Shown here: piece after piece, positions 63,701 through 64,000 of the stretch
How the letters are laid out: the number at the start of each line of letters is the position of its first letter
Position numbering within the stretch: the stretch's first letter is position 1
Origin: Allorhizobium pseudoryzae
GTDB taxonomy: Bacteria > Pseudomonadota > Alphaproteobacteria > Rhizobiales > Rhizobiaceae
Direction of reading: 5' to 3'
Assembly: GCF_011046245.1 (NCBI RefSeq)
Contig: NZ_CP049244.1
Coordinates: 1-64,000, forward strand
Length of the DNA: 64,000 bases
Program-made: the position numbers and the translations under genes
Notes under the pieces: generated by a model
Databases searched by the model: none
What the model saw: the letters and a program-made list of their open reading frames with translations, nothing else
Told to the model about the DNA's origin: nothing

Positions 63701-64000
63701 ATGAAACGATTTCTATTGGGAGCGGCGTTCGCCTGCGGAGCCCTGATGTCCGCTACTGCCACCTATGCAGCCGAGCTGACCTTCTGGACCTGGCGTCAGG
63801 AAGACAAGGCTGAATACGAAAAATTCTTTGCCGATTTTGCCAAGGCGAACCCGGGGATTACCGTCAAGTTCGAAGCCTTCGAGGCGACGAGCTACAACAC
63901 GGTTCTCTCCACCGCACTGGCCGGCGGCAAGGGGCCTGACCTCATGATGACCCGCACCTATGGCGGCATCGAAAGCCTGGCCGGCGCCGGTTACCTGATG
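63701..64000 (+). CDS. Extracellular sugar-binding protein family 1 (CUT1 ABC transporter), partial
   Basis: First 100 codons of a periplasmic binding protein cut by the window end. Signal peptide 1-23 (ATYAAELTF), then the family 1 start TFWTWRQEDKAEYEKFFADF and GGKGPDLMMTRTYG. AGAGGAA precedes the ATG. It follows the ATPase by 42 bp; permease genes would be expected just beyond the window. Confidence 0.88.
   Translation, partial: MKRFLLGAAFACGALMSATATYAAELTFWTWRQEDKAEYEKFFADFAKANPGITVKFEAFEATSYNTVLSTALAGGKGPDLMMTRTYGGIESLAGAGYLM

Overview
The window is GC-rich, densely packed DNA that looks like an alphaproteobacterium of the Rhizobiales/Rhizobiaceae type (Rhizobium, Agrobacterium, Ensifer, Shinella and relatives). 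The grounds are the gene content and order: a TRAP sugar-acid locus, a non-phosphorylating L-fucose locus, a Cu-nitrite reductase/cNor block with NnrR, NnrS, NnrU and pseudoazurin, and rhizobial-style insertion sequences (ISNCY/IS1202, IS66, IS21, IS256). The species cannot be decided from sequence alone. The high IS load suggests a plasmid, second replicon or genomic island. No rRNA, tRNA or CRISPR array was seen.

Layout. 1-9.7 kb: sugar-acid catabolism. A minus-strand operon encodes a FadR-type regulator, a TRAP transporter (DctP, DctQ, DctM) and an L-idonate 5-dehydrogenase-like enzyme cut by the window edge. It is preceded by an Ldh_2-family reductase, which is divergent from an unusual GntR regulator carrying two winged helices. 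An enolase-superfamily dehydratase, a VOC protein and a second FadR regulator follow. 9.9-22.4 kb: one long plus-strand operon. It holds an ABC sugar importer, then a complete non-phosphorylating L-fucose pathway (aldose dehydrogenase, lactonase, mutarotase, fuconate dehydratase, SDR dehydrogenase, FAH-type hydrolase), then three genes matching the L-galactonate route (LgoD-like, UxaB-like, UxaA-like). L-galactose differs from L-fucose only at C6, so the front-end enzymes probably serve both sugars.

22.6-32.7 kb: nested insertion sequences (ISNCY copy 1, IS66, parDE toxin-antitoxin, two IS21 elements, IS3 and IS256 remnants). 32.8-48.7 kb: partial denitrification, NO2- to NO to N2O: nnrU, a small nnrT-like ORF, norEF, norCBQD, hemN, a little-known membrane/DUF2249/DUF59 module, nnrS, nirK-nirV, nnrR and pseudoazurin. 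Seven TTG-N8-CAA boxes of the FNR/NnrR type sit in front of its transcription units. No nosZ, nar or nap genes are present in the window.

49.3-57.3 kb: a cell-surface-signalling iron/siderophore locus (ECF sigma, FecR, TonB receptor with STN domain, FhuD/FhuB/FhuC-like ABC importer). 57.3-61.8 kb: a second IS cluster (ISAs1, IS481 remnant, ISNCY copy 2) inserted around decayed dppB/dppC permease genes. 61.9-64 kb: a HAD hydrolase and the start of a carbohydrate ABC importer (UgpC/MalK-type ATPase, then a binding protein cut by the right edge). The two nearly identical ISNCY copies lie in the same orientation and bracket about 36 kb holding the denitrification and iron-uptake genes.
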